In this document: one piece after another, positions 47,119-60,120 of the stretch
Layout of the letters: each line of letters opens with the position of its first letter
Numbering within the stretch: the stretch's first letter is position 1
Assembly (NCBI GenBank): GCA_029204225.1
Contig: CM055098.1
Span: 55,996,537 to 56,060,536, forward strand
Origin: Diphasiastrum complanatum
Lineage: Eukaryota; Streptophyta; Lycopodiopsida; Lycopodiales; Lycopodiaceae
Length of the DNA stretch: 64,000 bases
Reading direction: 5' to 3'
Program-made: the position numbers and the translations under genes
The notes under the pieces: model-generated
The model's input: the letters and a program-made list of their open reading frames with translations, nothing else
The model's database searches: none
Told to the model about the DNA's origin: nothing

Positions 47119-48189
47119 TATTTTGCTAGGAGGTGATGAAGAGAGGGGAGATGGAAGAATTGGGTAAGTTGGAATGAATGTTTCAGAAAAATTAAATGCA
47201 GAGTAGGAGGAAGGGTTAAAGGTGGGAGAGGTCAGAAAAAAGTCATGGAAACAGCACCGGCTCTCTAGCCACCCGATCCCGAGCTACCGTCTAAAGGGTG
47301 AGTTTGCCCGTCTTGATTTCCTGCACCATCATTCTCATCATCATTCTGCGGCTTTGTTGATTGAGCACCTGCTTGACCCTTGCACGTCGTGTTTCATAGT
47401 TGGTTCACGTTGTCCAAGACTTGCTGTGGGAATTTCCCATGTCTTGTCCGCAAGCTGCAGTTGTTGTTGAAGCTTTGGCCCATTCTGTACTTGGTGAAGA
47501 GTGATATCTGTCATCAGAAATCCCAATACTGTGATGGGCTGCTTGTTGTTAATGCACTCATGAAGACAATTAGAAACAAACTGTGCCTAGTCATAGAGAT
47601 TCTGGGAGTGTAGTCGTGAATCTGCCATCATGTGAAATAGGAACATGGGTACTCTCTGCAACTTTTTCCTTGGTCGTTGTGTGAACTTTGTCAAGTACGC
47701 ACATGCGGCTTGTAATTGGGAGTCATTGATTGCGTCAACTCAATACCCGTCCTTGTTTTTTCAGTTTGCCACTAATGGATCAATAAATTTGAAATACGCT
47801 GTCTGCTCGATTTTCTTAAGTGTTCTTGTGACAGCATTGGGTCCTCTTGGGAACCCAAAAGGTTGCAAGTCGGCCGGTGCAAATGATAGGTTGTAAACAT
47901 AGTTCCTCACAGGAGGGACTATTAGCTGGCATGACTTTGCAGTAGCATTGTAGTTGGCATAGATCATGTGCACGAGATAGGGGCTTTGATACCCCGTTAG
48001 GACAAGCATTTGAAACTCAATTGCTCGAAGGAAAGGTGTTGCCTAACAATGTTGCATTTCTGTAATGTCCAATGTGGATAAGTGGATGTTGAGCTTATTG
48101 GTTGCGGGGTCATCAGAGCTGGAGGCAGGTTGGTAGACATGATGAAGAAATTGGAAAAAGAGAGAAACAAATAATCTGGAAAAAGGGTG

Positions 48190-49620
48190 TCGGTGGAGAT
48201 GGGAGCGGAGGGCGTTGGATGAGATGAAAAGAAAAGGTGTCGGCTGAGATGGAGTGAAAAGATGTCGGCTGAGATGGAAGGAAAATGTGTCGGCTGATAT
48301 AAAAGAAAAATGCGTCGACTGAGATGGAGTGGAAAATGCGTCAGCTGAGATGAAATGAAAATGCGTCGACTGAGATGGAAGGAATATGCGTCGGCTGAGA
48401 TGGAGTGGAAAGGGCGTCGGTTGAGATGGAAGGAAAATGCGTCGGCTGAGATGGAATGAAAATGCATCAGATGAGATGGAAGAAAAATGCATCGGTTGAG
48501 ATGGAGTGGAAAAGATGTCGGCTGAGATGGAAGGAAAATGCGTCGGCTGAGATGGAATGAAAATGCATCGGCTGAGATAGAAGAAAAATGCATCGGCTGA
48601 GATGGAATGAAAATGCATCGGCTGAGATGGAGTGGAAAAGGCGTCGGCTGAGATGGAAGGAAAATGCGTCGGCTGAGATGGAGTGAAAGGAATGGACTGT
48701 GAGAAACTGAGTATGGGAAGGAGGGTGTGTGAAAGTGGAGGTGTTGTGGATGGAAGGGTATGGAGGATGTGTGGTAATCGAAGTATGGTGTGAACAATGA
48801 GTTGTAGAGGTTTTGAAAAAGAAGATGTGGGTATATGGTTGTCACTAAGCGGAAGAGGTGAAGAGATGTAAAGAAAGTGACGTTTGGTTAAGGCGGTTCT
48901 TTGGAGAGGATGAAAAGTGTAGAAGATTAAAAGTTGATGCTCAATAGTGTAACAGAAGCGTTTGGAATGCTTGCGTGACACTACCCCTCAGCATGCAAAA
49001 TGTATCAAATGCTTTGTTCTCCACTGGCAATATTAGGGTTGGAAACAGTTTGTGATGGCGCTCTTAATGAAAAACACACGAGGATGGCTGAAATTGGGTG
49101 GAGATGGTGTAGAGGCACTGACGGATGCACTGGATGAGAGAGCGCCAGGATCGTGTAGGAGAGTCTGAAAATCGCCAGAGGATCGTCGCTAGGGAGCTCC
49201 AAAGTTTGCACTTCGCTGAGGTGCGAATGTGGTTGAAGTGATGGCATTTATGGATGTCTTTGGGACGTGTCTGTATCGTCCATCGAGATTTTAATGAAGT
49301 CACGTCGGTTGAGATCTTATAAAAGTTCGTCGATCGAAATCTTATGAACATCCGTCGGTCGAGATTCAAGTGGATCCCGTCGGTTGAGATTTAAGTGGAT
49401 CCCGTCGGTTGAGATTGAAGCGGATCCCATCGGTTGAGACTGAAGTGGATCCCGTCGGTTGAGATTGAAGCGGATCCCGTCGGTTGAGATTGAAGAGGAT
49501 CCCGTCGGTTGAGATTGAAGGGGATCCCGTCGGCTGAGATTGAAGCGGATCCCATCTGTTGAGATTGAAGCGGTCCTGTCGGTTGATATTGAAGTGGATC
49601 CCGTCGGTTGAGATTTGTCA
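48190..49620. repeat. Two 25-bp tandem arrays inside the Gypsy element
   Basis: Array 1 (about 48190-48690) repeats GTCGGCTGAGATGGAATGAAAATGC about 18 times with small variation. Array 2 (about 49295-49615) repeats GTCGGTTGAGATTGAAGCGGATCCC about 13 times. They share the core GTCGGYTGAGAT and the 25-bp period, so one probably arose from the other. Because 25 is not a multiple of three and the unit lacks stops in all frames on the minus strand, two overlapping frames of about 280-310 codons stay open through array 1. I do not regard them as proteins. Confidence 0.9.
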
Positions 49621-50317
49621 AAACCTCAATATGAAGGAATGGATATGTTGTATGCAAGTGAAGAACTTCAAGGGACAAAAATATGATTGCGGCCCAGAGT
49701 AGAAGTTCTTATGAAAATAGTGTATCCCCAGGGATGTTTGTATGTCGGAGATACCAGTTAGACACAGAGATGAGGTGGCTAAAGTGTGAGAACCAGTTCC
49801 TATGGTGTTGCCTATCATTTGTTGATCTAGAACCTTCATGACCCACGAGTATGTACAGGAAGGAAACGAGGCATGCAAAACTAGAAGTAAAAATAAAATA
49901 AAACTAAAAATAATAAAATAAAGAGAAATGTAGAATATGTACTAGGAAAAAGATGTTAATTTGGGTCAACAAAGAACAACTCTTCGTAATACCGCCATAG
50001 ACGACCATCGTTTACGACAGTGTTCCCGTCAAGTGTTTGTAATTGGACGACACCATTAGGAAAAAATTTATTAATAACGTATGGCCCCTCACTTGTGAAT
50101 TTCAATTTGCCGGGGTGCTTCTTTGATGTATAAAGAAGCACTTGGTCACCTAAGTGTAGATCTTTATTGCACAGGTGACGGACATGCTAGGCCTTTTGAA
50201 GTCGTTTGTTAACTAGTTGTGCATGATAAGATATTAGTCTTGTCTCACATAACTGGGCTAATGTAATAGCCTGATTTTGACTTGTTGTTCTAATGAAGCT
50301 TGTTCACAGAGATCTGT

Positions 50318-51574
50318 TCAAAAAGCTTCTGTAACTCTTAGCGAAGGTACTAAGAATTCTACAGGCATTACCACTTCTTGACCATATACTAAGTGGAAAG
50401 GTGTAATCCACCCAGTGGCTTTCTTCGGGGTGGTGCGGTAAGTCCAGATAGCTGAGAAAAGTTTTGTTTCCCAATTAGAGCGACTGGTTTCAACTATCCT
50501 GGTTAAAATTTTACAGATCATCTTGTTAGTTGATTCAGCCTGGCCATTACACCTAGGATAGTACAGTGTACTTTTTCTATGAACGACAAGGTAATGGCGT
50601 AGGAGATTATCAACGACAACAGTTAAAAAATGCGTGCCGCGATCACTAACAAGCTCTATGGGACAGCCAAAACAGGTAATAATGTTTTCGTAAAGAAAAC
50701 GTGCAACTGTTTTTGCGTTGGCATCCTTCGTTGCTTGAGCCTCCACCCACTTAGTGGCGTAATCTGTGGCTATGAGGATGTATCGAACTTGGGTATGTTT
50801 TGCTGCTGGACTGATTGGTCCAACAAAGTCAATCTCCCACTTATGGAAGGCTTCGCCTTCTATAATGGGAGTCAATGGTGTGAAGTCTGCTTTGGTATTT
50901 TTCTTTGCTCGTTGACAGACATCACACGTTTTAATGACAACAAACGTGTCTTTAAACAAAGATGGCCACCACAATCCCACTCGAAGGATAATCTTCGCTG
51001 TGGCTTCAACAGAAAAGTGGCCACCTCCAATGCCCTCATGAGCCTGAGATATTATCGGTCGTATCTCAGATTCATAAGCACATCGTCGAATAATACCGTC
51101 AACACTCCTTTTGTAAAGTTGTCCCGCAATTAACTGAAAGGGCGCTGCTTTTATTAAAAAATTTATTTTTCCCGTTGTACTCAGGCCTTCTTTTAGTCGG
51201 CCTGTTGTGAGAAACCGAGTGATCTCCTCAGCCCATAAGGGTGTAGCATCGATCTGAAAAAGGCACGCATCAAGAAGATCATCGTTGACTGGTGCAGTTG
51301 CTTTTTCAGCACTTGGTAGTCTGGAAAGGTGATCCGCCATGAAATGTTGGGTCCCTTTCCGAACGACTACACGGAAATTAAATTCCTCCAAAATCAGTAG
51401 CCATCGAGCTATTCGTCCCTTCTTACAGGACTTATTAACGATATATAGAAGTGCTTGATGGTCTATGTAGAAAGCAAAGGTCTGGCCTAATAAATAATGT
51501 CTTAGTTGTTGTACAGCGTAGACCATCACCAATGCTTCTCTCTCGATAGTTGTATAGTTTACTTCAGCAGGCAC
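50318..51574 (-). pseudogene. Gypsy RNase H and integrase region
   Basis: Part of the element at 44735-54651. The N-terminal ~110 residues are RNase H (YTTIEREALVMVYAVQQLRH, FYIDHQALLYIV, ARWLLILEEFNF, ADHLSRLPS). The H2C2 zinc domain follows (GHFSVEATAKI to CDVCQRAK), then the integrase core with WEIDFVGPIS, LVSDRGTHF and NGQAESTNK, and the conserved YRTTPKKATGWITPFHLVYG. Integrase joins element cDNA to the chromosome in the nucleus. The frame is 418 codons long; the element as a whole is broken. Confidence 0.9.
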
Positions 51575-53584
51575 GAGTTGCCGGCTTAAGAAACGTATGG
51601 GAAAGTCTTTGCCATACTCGCAATTTTATGCAAATACATTTCTATATTTGTGTAATAAAATCTCTAGATTAGACAGTTGGGTTGATGACAGATGTGCACC
51701 AACATGAACTATTCGATCTATGTCCTCGTTAGGATTTTTAAGGTCTAGTGGAATTGTCTTAGCGGGTCCTTCAAAGGAATTGGAACTTGGTGTAGGTTCC
51801 CGATGTGGCTGCGGTAACTGGATAACGACGTCATCCAATGTAAAGTCTTTGAATTTCTGTGGAAGATTGAAAAGTGGGTCCACAAAACGTTCTGGGACTT
51901 TAGGAATCATTTGAGTTGATTCTTTACTGGACGTGGAAGCTTTGTCGTACTGTTTGGTGTTTGTCTCTTCGGACAAGGGCTTGATTGGCTGTTTAAGCTT
52001 CGCACGCATCTATTTTTGACACTCGGTTAATTTTGTATCAATAATTTTATTTTTTTGTAATTGAGGTTTTTGTGGTTTTTGAATAGGTGGTGTTGTGGCC
52101 TCACTTACCATATTGTCGTCGATTGTATCCCAGACTTTGTCGGGATACACGTCCCAAGTATATACTTTGGGTTTGGGCCTGTATGCTTGTGTGTTTGGTA
52201 CTTTGGATGTTAGTGGGACATGAGCCAACAGTCTCGGTGACTTGATCTTCTTAGGAATGACTTTCGACGGATAACGTTGAGCATCTAGATAGAGGAGTAC
52301 ATAATCATCCGTCACTTCGACATCATCCATGGAAAGACTGCCTTCTTCCGAAACATGGGCAATAGAGACACTAGGTTATCCTGGGCACCAAGCTATAGGA
52401 ATGGGATCTATCATCATAAGCGGGATGATGGGTGTGTCAATGTCTGTAGAAGATGAGAGAATATCCACATCTTTTGCAGTCATTTCGATACGACATCGAT
52501 TGGAATCCGCACAGTCCACGGTGGCTAGTGCATGACCCCAATTTATTATGTCTGTGGTTCGTGTATAGTGGTCTTTTGGTTGGATCGGCACACTATCTGA
52601 TTCGTCATATGTTGTAGATGGCCAATCATTGTATACTTTGGTGGGCTTGACATGGCCATTTGGGTCAACAGTGACTCGTTTATCGTGGTTGCCAAAGATA
52701 ATTTTGTTGTTCTTCCAGTCTTGGACAACACCTGCCATCTGGAGCCAGGGTGTACCAAGAAGGAGTTTATATGTATTGGCATCTTCTGGTAGTCTAAGAT
52801 GACACAATCGATGAAAAACTTGACACCTGCTATTCAAACCTTTATATTTGATAAATGACTAGCAGGGTCAGTAACTCGTTGATCAGCCATGCAAAGTTTA
52901 TATCGTGGTTGATCGAGGATATTGAAGCCCCATGACTTTGCCAATGACAAAGCCATTATATTAACTCTTGATCCGCTATCGAGGATAGCAGATACTGCGG
53001 AATAATCTTTATAGGACAAAGGTAGTGTGATGCTATTCCCCTTAGCAACACCTATATTCATCAGATTCATAGGAATATGAGAAATTTCAGGAATCTCTTC
53101 TGGTTTTCGCTGTTCATCAGGAATAAGAGGTAGCTGAAAACTAAAATGGATATAGCGTTGAAGTTCGGTGAATGATTTGATTGCACTATGGAACGACATA
53201 GTGAGTTGATCTTGAAGGAGGTCAGAAAATACTTCAAGTCCCTGTAAGGATTGTTCCTTTTCGGGGATATGAGCTGATAACGGACTTTCCGTATGTTCTT
53301 CCTCTCAAAAAAATTCATCTTGAAATTCGTTGTATTGCCTTTGTTCGACTTTTGGGTTCGGGTAGTGTTTTGGTAATGTGGAAGCCGTCAAATGGCTTCC
53401 ATGTGGGTCAGTTGATTTTCGGCTTGTGAAGCGTCGGTTGAGAACTGAGCTTCGCAGTAGTTAGGACGAAAGTGGTGGGTTTTGTAATGAAAGTGTGGCA
53501 GTCCTGAAAGCAATGGTCTGCTACACAGATCGAAATTGTTTTTTAGGTGGTTTAATGTCTGTGTAGCTGTGGAATGGTGCCAAA

Positions 53585-54651
53585 TGTTCACTGATTTCCT
53601 CTGAATCTGTGAACACAAAATTATCTCTTGGTTTCGTCTTTTTCTTTCTCGTTCTTTATGGTTCTTATGGTTCTTCTTGTTAGAACGGCTAACACATGGA
53701 TGGGTTACTCAGATTTCAACATGTATTTCCTAGCCTGTCAATGGGAGACATGGTTCCGATATTCAGCTACATGCAAAAAACCAGCCATGTAACCATCTAC
53801 AGCTCAAGAGGATCAGCGTTCTGGTACAGGGAGCAGTCCTACCACTATCTACTAGTTTAGAAAACAATCAAGAACAAGATTAACTATTGGAACAAAAAAC
53901 AAGATTCAAGAAACAAGAAACAAGATTCCTAGCAGCATTTTAATAATCTAAGAATCAAGAAACACTCATTACTTGATGCTTAGATTACTCAAGAACAATC
54001 AAGAACTGGGTTGCAAGGGAGTATGCAAGATCTATACCACAAACCAGCCTATCTAGTTTACTTGAATGCTGATTACTACCTTATTCCACAAACAAGAACT
54101 AAATCCTAATCCACAACTAAACAAGAAACAAGAAACAAGAACCTAGTTAATCCATAATGCAAAGGAATCAAGCATGCTCATAGAAATCTCACTCAAGAAC
54201 ATTTCCATGAACAAGGAGCTTAGCTATCATCAAGAACTCGTGGAAGATCCTCTTTATTAGCTCAAGAGAACTTGACAATACATTCAAAGCTCCCTCACAA
54301 GAGAGGGGGGCCCTTAAATAAGCAAGAAGGCTGTCCATGTGGAGCCCATGTGGCAATTCCACCAAATTAGAAATTACATGTGGAATTTGCCCTTCTACTA
54401 AAGGTCACCATCAAAAGGTGGCTCACTCTAACTAATTTAAGGGGAGATTACTAGCTCCTACATGGCCATTCTTTCTTTGGCATACACCATGTAGGCTCAC
54501 ATACATAACTCACTATCTTCCTAGCTAGTACTTCCTCGGCTCTCATGCTTCTTCGCTCTCTTCCTTCTGAGACCTCCTCGGTCATGGGTGAGAGATAACT
54601 TGTGTCTTCAACTTGGCTCGGCACTTGGAGATTTTCTAGAATCTGCTAACA
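53585..54651 (-). repeat. Gypsy 5' LTR
   Basis: 1067 bp, partner of 44735-45827. It is followed on the right by the target-site duplication AAAGT and the continuation of repeat N2. Confidence 0.92.
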
Positions 54652-56200
54652 AAAGTTAAAGAAAATAGTAATTACAGTCTGAAATCATACACAAATTTGA
54701 CAGACAATTCATAAAAACTTCCAAGTACAACTATCCTTAGAATCCAATTCTAAGATATGATAACTCGTTCAAGTAGAATCTCTAGGAGAATCATTAAGAT
54801 ATAGAACGATTAAAACTCAACTCTAAGCATCCCAGATACTCTTTTGAGTTAAATGCTCCTATTCCTAACACCGAATGCAAGAAAATAGCATTCATTCATC
54901 TTAATAGACTTGTCTGTCTCCTATGATAATGGGAGATCCAATCAAATAAAGAATTGTACTCAAGCATCTGCAGACCATAAACTGTAGCAGAATAGCATCC
55001 GCTAGATAAACAAGATAATGTCTGTGAGATCCATAGGCTCTCAATTAAAATACTGGAGTAGAGATATTCAAAAACACTGATCTGAATTCCTCCTCAAATA
55101 ATAGATCAAGAATTAATCATCACACTTAAGAACCATTACAATTCCTTATAGTCCTCTGACAATAATTAAGTATCTATTTATGATCTATCAATCATAAATA
55201 TTTAGATTCATATGATTTGTCAATCATAATTTTTTGGAATCCCAAAACCATACTTAATCATTTATAGGATACTGGAGTATATGTCCACATAACTTAGGAA
55301 AAGTAAGAATTATTCCAAAATTTTTCTACTAAGAAAATACTGGATTTAGGAATATTTTTCAAATAGGATTCTTTAATTGAAGTGCAGGATTCAAGCTCTA
55401 TAAACCATTGGTAATTAAAGACTGAACACATACCAAAATGACAATCATCTTAAACTACAAAAACTTTAGATTACAATCCAGAATCACATCTAGATACCCA
55501 AAGTCCTGCTGAATATCAATTCAGTTATTATTCTTGGATTCATTGTAATTCGTTATCCAATTGAGCTCTCTGGGATACAAGCACTAATGAGCTGAGTCCC
55601 TTCCTTAACTAAGGAATACTCTATCCCAAGAATACTATATATCCAATGCACACAATTTTAATTGATGAACCCAAATGATTCACTAATCATGCGTCTTACA
55701 AGCAATATAACTCAAAACCATTAATTCCCGGTGAATCCACATCACACTAATCGTTTTACCAATTAACTTCATCCTGGAGTAATCAACTACTCAAGTTAAT
55801 TGCCAATGGTTCAGAAATCTCAAATGTCTAGGTGCAGATCTCAATTATACTAGTATGACACCACATTTAGATCCTCATCCAAACCATTTATAAGTTAATT
55901 CATAAAGGCTCCAATCCAAAGATTTGTTAACTCTGCAAGTATCTGTCAAAACAATACTTGATCACATGTTTACGTTCACCGACTACGTTAAGTGCACCAA
56001 ATAACCCTAGTAACCAGGAATACACAGTAGATTCATACAAGATTAATCGTGCACATATGTGAATAATCTCACTATGACTTAGGACATAAACACATTTTTA
56101 TCTGGCAAATTCCACCAGAACCCACATATGTTACTCACATATCTTACTTAGATCTTGTAACTCAGCTACAAAATAATTTCTATTTCTCATGAGTAAATAA
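54652..56200. repeat. Repeat N, copy 2, right part
   Basis: Continues copy 1 from about 33176 to 34721 and is cut at 56200 by the LTR of the next Copia element. Any remainder would lie beyond the right edge of the window. Confidence 0.9.
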
Positions 56201-56834
56201 TGTGAAGGATTTTAGATCATTCAAGATCCAATCCATGTTCTTGATCTTTGGTTACAAAAAGGAACAAACCAACAATCCCGCCAATGTAGAAAAATCAGCA
56301 TCTACATACAAAATGAGATGCAAACTCTAAGAGATATTGATCAAACATGAACCAAAACGTAAAATATGCTTGTTGTTCGTACAATTACAGTACCCTATTG
56401 TATTTCACACGTGTGGAACCGAAAATAGCAATAAATGAGCCTTCTATACACAAGATTGCAAGATAACACTAAGATAGTGCACCAATGACCATGTATAATG
56501 ATGAAATGAGAGAGAGAAGAGAGAAGATGTGTCTCTCCATGAGTTACATCCTTTTATAGAGTTTCCAAACCCTATTTGGCCACTTGGCTTTCCCTCCATA
56601 ATGTAAACCCTACTATTTCTGGGTCTAGATTCAATGTACCCAAAATTCAAATTTGAATCTCTCTCAAACTCGACTACCAACTTTCCCACACTTTTAAAAA
56701 GTGTTTATCGAATGTATTTTAAACTAACATAACTTCAAAAAGTTTATCTCTAAGTCTAAAATGAGTTTTGGCCTCTTATTGACAATTTACCAAAATGTGA
56801 CTAAACTAGACTAAACTAGTTGAAATCTCTCACA
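56201..56834 (-). repeat. 3' LTR of the outer Copia-like element
   Basis: 634 bp with TGTGA...TCACA ends, carrying CACACGTGTG at 56406-56415. It differs from the 59208 family LTR except at its termini. It interrupts repeat N2 right after AATAA. Confidence 0.8.
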
Positions 56835-57081
56835 CTCCCTCTTCAACTAGTTTTGGCATAGTTTTGACAATAGAACTTTTATCTAACTTTAGAATGATCT
56901 CCATCCTAAGTATAGATCTCCTTTCTAAGGTTCTAAAGTATCTTTCATAATTGATATAGAGAATAGTGTCCAAATTGGATGCTTCACTATTTCTTACATC
57001 AATTTTACACATCAAGATATAACTAGAACATGAAGAACCAAATAGAATGTGAATGGAATGATTCCTCCATTTTTCAAACTT

Positions 57082-58233
57082 TTAACTCTCTGGAAAATTA
57101 CAACAACCAAACAATAAATGTGAGTGATGACCATTTGCTTGCTTGTCTCGTCCAACTTTGTCCTTTCTTGATATGTCTCCACCATAAAACTCCATGAATG
57201 AGCCTCCATCTCCATATTGCCACAAGATATCATCAACACTTGATGACTTGGCCATGAATGAGTGACATAATGAACCTCCAATAGCTTCATTTCCATCAGC
57301 AAAACCAACCAAGAATGCTAGTACAACTCCAACAATAAGGTATTGCAAGACAATGTAGCTAGTTTGTCCATATCTTGAAAATTTGCACACATCCACATGA
57401 AATATCTCAAACATGAGATAGAACAAGTAAATTAAACTTGAACAACACTTCCTTGCTGCTCCTTTGACCTTACTTGAGTCTTTAATAAGCTGCAAAAATA
57501 GATCCATAACATGTTTGCCAAATAACCTTCCTTTGATGCTCTTGACTAGCTCCAAATTGCTATCTTTCCTTTTGTGTCGTTGAAGCCCTTTGAGACCAAC
57601 CTCTTGATCTTCCTCTTGACCATCAAAGTCATTGAACAAACTTTGTTTTCTAGATCCATTACTTGCTTTTTCAGTATGAGAACCATGAGAACCAATATCC
57701 ACTTGCATAGCATCATCTTCACAAGAAAATTCTCCAAAACATGTGAGTAAAGCAAAGTGAGTCGCTTCCACTTGCTTACCTTTCTCTTGATCATCAAAGA
57801 TATCAAAGATATGAATATCTTCAGACCTGAACCTCTGGAAATACTCCCTCTCAAACATATGATCTAGATCTAACAAGAACTCATCAATGCTTGATCTCGA
57901 ATTTCCACAAAGGTTAGTGAAAACAATGTCACCAATGTCACCATCATAAATCAAAAGATAGATTCCAAACTTTTCATCCAACATGAAGTAGAGTAGGTGA
58001 AGATGAGTATCAAACCTAATAAATGTAGCCCTCTTGAGTCCATAACAAATCTCAATAAGCTCACCAATGAGATCTCCCTTGCCTTGAAGAAATTGCCTCT
58101 CGATTTGCTCCATGTAGTCTTCTCCAACCAACCTTTTGCCATCTTGATCATGAGTGATCAATTCATAATCATAGAATCCTTTGAGTTGATGAAGAGATGT
58201 AAGATCCATGCCTTGGATCTTCCCAAGAACCAA
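57082..58233 (-). CDS. 383-codon ORF of unknown function carried by the outer Copia-like element
   Basis: An open minus-strand frame between the protease-region piece and the 3' LTR. Residues 1-60 are charged (KGFYDYELITHDQDGKRLVG, EQIERQFLQGKGDLIGEL). Residues 60-150 are mixed, with acidic strings (DIFDDQEKGK). Two hydrophobic stretches at about 266-280 and 293-311 could be membrane segments, followed by GFADGNEAIGGSLCHSFMAK. It has no retroviral motif and no family I recognise. A 65-bp relative at 9375-9440 shows the sequence is not unique to this element. It may be captured host sequence, a relic of another element, or a chance open frame; nothing shows expression. Confidence 0.4.
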   Translation of the reverse strand: MVLGKIQGMDLTSLHQLKGFYDYELITHDQDGKRLVGEDYMEQIERQFLQGKGDLIGELIEICYGLKRATFIRFDTHLHLLYFMLDEKFGIYLLIYDGDIGDIVFTNLCGNSRSSIDEFLLDLDHMFEREYFQRFRSEDIHIFDIFDDQEKGKQVEATHFALLTCFGEFSCEDDAMQVDIGSHGSHTEKASNGSRKQSLFNDFDGQEEDQEVGLKGLQRHKRKDSNLELVKSIKGRLFGKHVMDLFLQLIKDSSKVKGAARKCCSSLIYLFYLMFEIFHVDVCKFSRYGQTSYIVLQYLIVGVVLAFLVGFADGNEAIGGSLCHSFMAKSSSVDDILWQYGDGGSFMEFYGGDISRKDKVGRDKQANGHHSHLLFGCCNFPES

Positions 58234-58293
58234 TCTTCCATTGCTCTTCCCTTCATAAGACTCCCTTCATAAGAAGTAGAAACCTCAAAAACA

Positions 58294-59054
58294 TTAGAAG
58301 CCATGAAAAAAAATGATTAGTACCTTCAACATAAGGATGATTGAAGTACTCTCTTTTTTCAAACAAAAACTTCTACTCAATGTTTTAGGTAATGACTCAT
58401 ATAATAATGATTCTTTCTCACTATCATTCACAATGACATCATTCAAAGTACATCCTACTTTGAACTCTTCACATACTTCTCTTCTTCTTGACTTGTGACT
58501 ATCTTCCTCACCAGGTCTCTTGATAGAACCATTTGATCTACTCTCTTTATAAAGACATGTAACTCTACTTGTTGGAAAAATGACTTTCTTGGAATTATAA
58601 CAAAAGAATGTAGAAGAACCACCTCCTTCATGCATGCACCTAACAACATCCTTTTCCATATGATCAAAGAAATCATTAACAACAGTCTTTTCCAAGGGGA
58701 ACCTTCACCTCCATTGATGAAGTTAGCTCTTTCCTTACCTTTTGCATGCTTTCACTTGCCATGAAGAACCATTGAAACACCATCATTATCCTCAAGACTA
58801 GCCAAGTTAGCACAAAGATGAACATCTCCAAGAAGCATATTAGATCTTGACCTAGATCTAGCATAAGGAAGCTTATTAGACTTTGCATAAGATCCACCAA
58901 TCTTATTGATGCTAAAAGGTAACTTTGGAAAGTTGAGACCAATCTCCTTTTCCATTCCATCCTTTTTGTTAGCCATAACAAAAGCATCTACCTTGTCTAT
59001 TGCCCCTAGCAACCAAGATTTACTCCTTTGTAATGAAACAAGCATCACCACCAA
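58294..59054 (-). other. Further unassigned frames of the outer Copia-like element
   Basis: Two frames (58695-58294, 133 codons; 59054-58752, 100 codons) lie between the protease piece and the 383-codon ORF. The right one has a short Ser/Arg patch (YARSRSRSN) and LGDVHLCANLASLEDNDG; the left one has RCMHEGGGSSTFFCYNSKK. I recognise neither. Confidence 0.3.
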
Positions 59055-59207
59055 ACTTTACCATGTATCCTTTCTCTATCATTTGAAAAACACTTAGCAA
59101 ATTCTTTGAAAGTGAAGGAATGTAAAGAACACCATCAAGTCTTGCTTTCCTATTAGTAGAGAGACAAATAGGAATTGAACCAATACCTTCGATCACACAC
59201 TCACCAC

Positions 59208-59910
59208 TGTGAAAGTACTGTACTTTAGGACCATAAATGGATCTACAAAAGATCCACAAGAGTGATTGGATGCTTGCTTAACAATCTATCAAAAAACCAG
59301 ACACAAAAAAGTTGATCTAGATTGGCAATTTGACAAACAACAAGCATTAACAATCAAAAGCATTGATAAACATTGAAATCCGAGCCCACACGTGTGTACT
59401 ACAGGCTGTAGTACGGCCTTAAACCTGAGAAGCAAGTAGAAATTGATTTGGTTTCATTTGGATCACAAAAACTCAATGTACATAGTGAACTAGCTTGAGA
59501 TTGCCAATGAGCTCCAAAAATTTTCTTTTTTTTTTCACTATGGAGAGAGGGAATACATAGCAAATTCGACTTCCTTCTTGAAGTTAGGTGGATTTCCAGC
59601 ATGTAATAAGGAAGTTAACTCACTCTCCTTGACCTAAAATGAAACCCTAGTCTATTTTCTAGAGTTATGCTTGGTAGGTAGCTAGTTGGTCAAATTTTCA
59701 CCTTAAACTTAGGTGTAGGTCCTATAAAGTAGGGATGACCACCAAATAGACATGACCAACTCTCTTGACTTGACCTAACCTACATTAGGATGGGTTTCCC
59801 ATGTGGCATCATGGCCTCACATGTGCGGGACCCACTTGTGTACACAATTTACACTATTCTACATGGTTTTTGATCAAGCTAGATTTGCCAATTTTTGGCA
59901 ATTCTTCACA
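59208..59910 (-). repeat. 3' LTR of the young Copia element
   Basis: 703 bp, about 99% identical to 63083-63782. CACACGTGTG at 59387-59396. Confidence 0.95.
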
Positions 59911-60120
59911 CTCCTCCTCAAATTTAGCTTGATCTATTTACAACTCTCTTGATAGATCAATGAAAGCTTTTAGAAGTGTCTAAAAAATCCAGCTACAAAG
60001 AAGGAACTTTTAAGACTCCAATAGAGAATGATGTCCATGAAGGATCTTTCACCACCTCTTAGAGGATCCCTTACAAGATGTTCCATAAATGTGTCTATAT
60101 ACATGTAGCACACTTCAAAA

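Larger units (their letters stand above)
44735..54651 (-). mobile_element. Ty3/Gypsy element with both LTRs, inserted into repeat N2
   Basis: LTRs at 44735-45827 and 53585-54651, both TGTT...AACA, flanked by a perfect 5-bp duplication AAAGT (44730-44734 and 54652-54656). The minus-strand order from the right LTR is: a TTTGGCACCATT primer-binding-like site just inside the LTR, protease region (AILDSGSRVNIMALSLAKSW at 52834-53199), linker ORFs (51626-52837), RNase H plus integrase (50318-51574), integrase tail (49956-50141), two 25-bp tandem arrays, extra ORF (46162-47118), left LTR. The LTRs differ by roughly 3% in substitutions by eye plus a few indels. It is therefore older than the 59208 Copia. 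The coding part is broken in several places. Confidence 0.92.

Noticed and set aside
48043-48981. 312- and 282-codon minus-strand ORFs rich in Ser, Phe, His
   Set aside because: They run through the 25-bp tandem array, whose unit lacks stops in any frame on that strand. Overlapping frames with equal length and no composition typical of protein point to a repeat artefact.
57082-58233. MADS K-box or SMC-type coiled coil in the cargo ORF
   Set aside because: The charged N-terminal stretch lacks heptad regularity and no family signature is present.
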